A DNA stretch of 5,891 nucleotides from contig JAFLJV010000256.1 of the NCBI GenBank assembly GCA_022712845.1, forward strand, positions 1 through 5,891, in the 5' to 3' direction. The position numbers and the translations under genes are program-made. The stretch comes from Sulfurimonas sp. (GTDB lineage: Bacteria; Campylobacterota; Campylobacteria; Campylobacterales; Sulfurimonadaceae). The notes beneath the pieces are model-generated. The model was not told the origin of the DNA and searched no databases. It worked only from the letters and a program-made list of their open reading frames with translations. Below, piece after piece: positions 3,968-5,891 of this stretch (positions are counted from its first letter, which is position 1; every line of letters starts with the position of its first letter).

Positions 3968-5891
3968 ATGAACCCAATTAAACAAGCAAATATTTTTGAA
4001 CCAGTTATTTATATACAAATTTTAGATGATAAAACACTTTTAATAGTTGATTCATATAGTACATTAAAATATTTTGATAAAGCTAGTATGCATATTAAAA
4101 ATAATATTAAAATATCAAATCTTCATAAAAGATATTCCACAAGAGTAGTTGCTTTAAATGATACTACGGATCGTTTAGCACTTGTTAGTTCTGGGGCAAA
4201 AAAATCAAAACTTATTGATACCAAAAAGAAAAAAGTAATTACTACTATTGATAGACATCAAGGTGAAGTTTCTTGTGTTGCAATTGATCCAAAAAATAAA
4301 TATATGTTTTCATGTGGAGATGATGGTAAAACTTTTGCTATAGATATAAATACTGGTGCTTTAATGTTTACATTACCAACCCATGTTGATGGAGTAAATG
4401 ATATAGCTTTTAGTCAAAATGGTCAATGGCTTGCAACAGGTAGTTATGATAAAAATATATTTTTATTTAATTTAGCTACTATTTCACCAAAAAGTAAATT
4501 AAAAGCTCATTCATCACCAGTAGTAAAACTTCAATTTTTAAGCGATCACAGACTCTTTAGTGTGGATAAAAAAAATAGTGCTATTATTTGGGATTTAGGT
4601 ACTTCTAAAATAATAACAAGATTAAAAGGTATTCACGATGATGTCACATGTGTTATTGTGGGAAGTGATGATAATTTTTTATTTTTAGGTACACAGCTTG
4701 GTTATATTATAGTTTTTGATTTAAAAACTTATGAACTTATTTCAGCAAAATTAATAAAATTTACTCATAAAATTACAGCTATAAATTTTATAGAAGAAAC
4801 TCAAGAGCTTATTGTTGCAAGTGATAGTGGTGAATTAAAAATTTATAATATTTTTGAAAATGAAGATAAATTAAATGAATCTCTCAAAAAGAAAAATTAT
4901 TTCCATATGCAAAAATATATGGATACTAATCCTTTACTAAAATATACAAAAGCATCTCAGATTTTTATAGCTTTATGGGATAGAACAGTGGAAAAAGCTA
5001 CAGAGTACCTTGGAAATAATAACAAAAAGAGAGCCATTAAATTATTTGAAAATTTTAAAGATATTCCTACTAAAAAGCAAGCTATGCTTAAGTTAATAAA
5101 TGAGTTTGATGAGTTTGATAAATTTCTTATGTTTGTCCAAAAGAAAAAACTTCCCCTCGCTTATTCTCTAGCAAATATACATCCTGTTTATAAAAAAACA
5201 AATGTATACAAAAATATGGAGCTTCAATGGGTTAAAGTATTAAATTTAGCAAAAAAATATTTTTTTGAATCAAAGTCTAATGATAAAGCAACAGATCTGT
5301 TGGTGCCGTACCGAGGCATAAGTGAAAAAACAAAAATAATTCAACAACTAGTATTAAAATCAAAACTTTATAGAAGATTTCAAACAGCTGTAGGGCAAAA
5401 AGATTTTAAAATTGCATCTGAATTATTAAAACAACACCCATTTTTGAAAAAATTTAAAGAGTATGATGCTTTAGTAAAATATTCAGATTCTTTGTATATT
5501 AAAGTACAAAAATTTCTTCAAAAAGATGATACGCACTCTGCCGTTAAGCTTCTTAGAATTCTTGTTGATTTTGAAGATTTTAAAGATGAAGCCAAAATTA
5601 TAATGACAGATATAGAAAATAGACAAAAGTTTTTTAACACCATAAAAGATGGTGATCTTATTTTAGCTTATAATCTTTTAGACAATTCAAGTGATTTACA
5701 AAATTGTGAATCTGGAAAAAAACTTCAACTTGCATGGAAAAATGATCTAAATATTGCAAATATATATGTTCAAAATAAAGATATTGATGGGATGAAAACT
5801 ACTTTAAATAAATATATGAAAATTAGTTCAAAAAATAAATCTATTGCTACTGTATTGTCTAATTACTATATTGCTGAATTAGAGATAGAGT
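3968..5891 (+). CDS. WD40 propeller plus 42-residue helical-repeat protein (3' partial)
   Basis: An open frame of 641 codons starts at ATG 3968, 6 bases after ilvA, with AGGA at 3953-3956 inside the ilvA end, and runs off the window. Residues 10-297 make a seven-bladed WD40-like propeller. The blade-starting histidines H53, H97, H139, H181, H223 and H267 are 42-44 apart, with cores such as VSCVAID (101-107), VNDIAFS (143-149) and a canonical WD at 208-209. An extra blade lies at 10-50. From residue 310 the chain is lysine-rich and helical and consists of at least eight repeats of about 42 residues. The pattern is D/N-x-x-x-A-x-x-L-L, often with Pro 8 after the Ala; the Ala or Met anchors are 314, 356, 398, 441, 483, 525, 567 and 609. 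There is no signal peptide or membrane segment, so it is probably cytoplasmic or peripheral. I do not recognise the protein; both halves are protein-binding scaffolds, so it probably organises a complex. Tight spacing suggests co-expression with ilvA. Confidence 0.85.
   Translation, partial: MNPIKQANIFEPVIYIQILDDKTLLIVDSYSTLKYFDKASMHIKNNIKISNLHKRYSTRVVALNDTTDRLALVSSGAKKSKLIDTKKKKVITTIDRHQGEVSCVAIDPKNKYMFSCGDDGKTFAIDINTGALMFTLPTHVDGVNDIAFSQNGQWLATGSYDKNIFLFNLATISPKSKLKAHSSPVVKLQFLSDHRLFSVDKKNSAIIWDLGTSKIITRLKGIHDDVTCVIVGSDDNFLFLGTQLGYIIVFDLKTYELISAKLIKFTHKITAINFIEETQELIVASDSGELKIYNIFENEDKLNESLKKKNYFHMQKYMDTNPLLKYTKASQIFIALWDRTVEKATEYLGNNNKKRAIKLFENFKDIPTKKQAMLKLINEFDEFDKFLMFVQKKKLPLAYSLANIHPVYKKTNVYKNMELQWVKVLNLAKKYFFESKSNDKATDLLVPYRGISEKTKIIQQLVLKSKLYRRFQTAVGQKDFKIASELLKQHPFLKKFKEYDALVKYSDSLYIKVQKFLQKDDTHSAVKLLRILVDFEDFKDEAKIIMTDIENRQKFFNTIKDGDLILAYNLLDNSSDLQNCESGKKLQLAWKNDLNIANIYVQNKDIDGMKTTLNKYMKISSKNKSIATVLSNYYIAELEIE

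Noticed and set aside
4895..5891. Classical TPR or PPR array in the large protein
   Set aside because: The period is 42-43 residues, not 34 or 35, and the full TPR consensus (W-LG-Y-A-F-A-P) is not met, so a TPR label was not given.

Overview
The window is AT-rich throughout, with poly-A/T tracts, A/T-ending codons, ATAAAAGG-type ribosome binding sites, and GTG and TTG starts used next to ATG. The gene content (a NhaA antiporter with a long VIII-IX loop, a single-ACT threonine ammonia-lyase, a YccU-type CoA-binding protein) fits a Campylobacterota (epsilonproteobacterial) chromosome of the Sulfurimonas/Arcobacter kind. That assignment is inference from style and content; no phylogenetic marker is present.

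Left part (1-826) is accessory DNA. It starts with the first 32 codons of a minus-strand transposase that resembles the ISAs1 family, followed by a probable insertion-sequence end. Next comes a two-gene type II toxin-antitoxin operon (213-741) with its own -10 box and an inverted repeat that could be its operator. Just behind the toxin lie a well-formed extended -10 promoter, a ribosome binding site and a 14-codon reading frame that looks like the first residues of an exported protein. It stops exactly where the stop codon of the converging nhaA gene lies, so it is probably the beheaded remnant of a lost gene.

Middle part (823-2310): nhaA on the minus strand encodes a complete Na+/H+ antiporter. 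It is separated by a 186-base, extremely AT-rich divergent promoter region from the plus-strand genes. That region holds candidate -10 boxes in both directions and a perfect 9+1+9 A/T inverted repeat.

Right part (2311-5891) looks like one plus-strand operon: a CoA-binding protein, then ilvA 22 bases later (TTG start), then a large unrecognised protein only 6 bases after ilvA, which runs off the window after 641 codons. The large protein is the most interesting object here. Its first ~297 residues form a seven-bladed WD40-like propeller. From residue ~310 on it is built from at least eight helical repeats with a nearly constant period of 42 residues (anchor positions 314, 356, 398, 441, 483, 525, 567, 609). 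A propeller followed by an alpha-solenoid is the layout of eukaryotic coat and intraflagellar-transport proteins and is uncommon in bacteria. Its role is unknown, and the link to threonine breakdown is only by position.

No tRNA, rRNA or CRISPR array was seen. No stretch of 300 bases lacks a gene.
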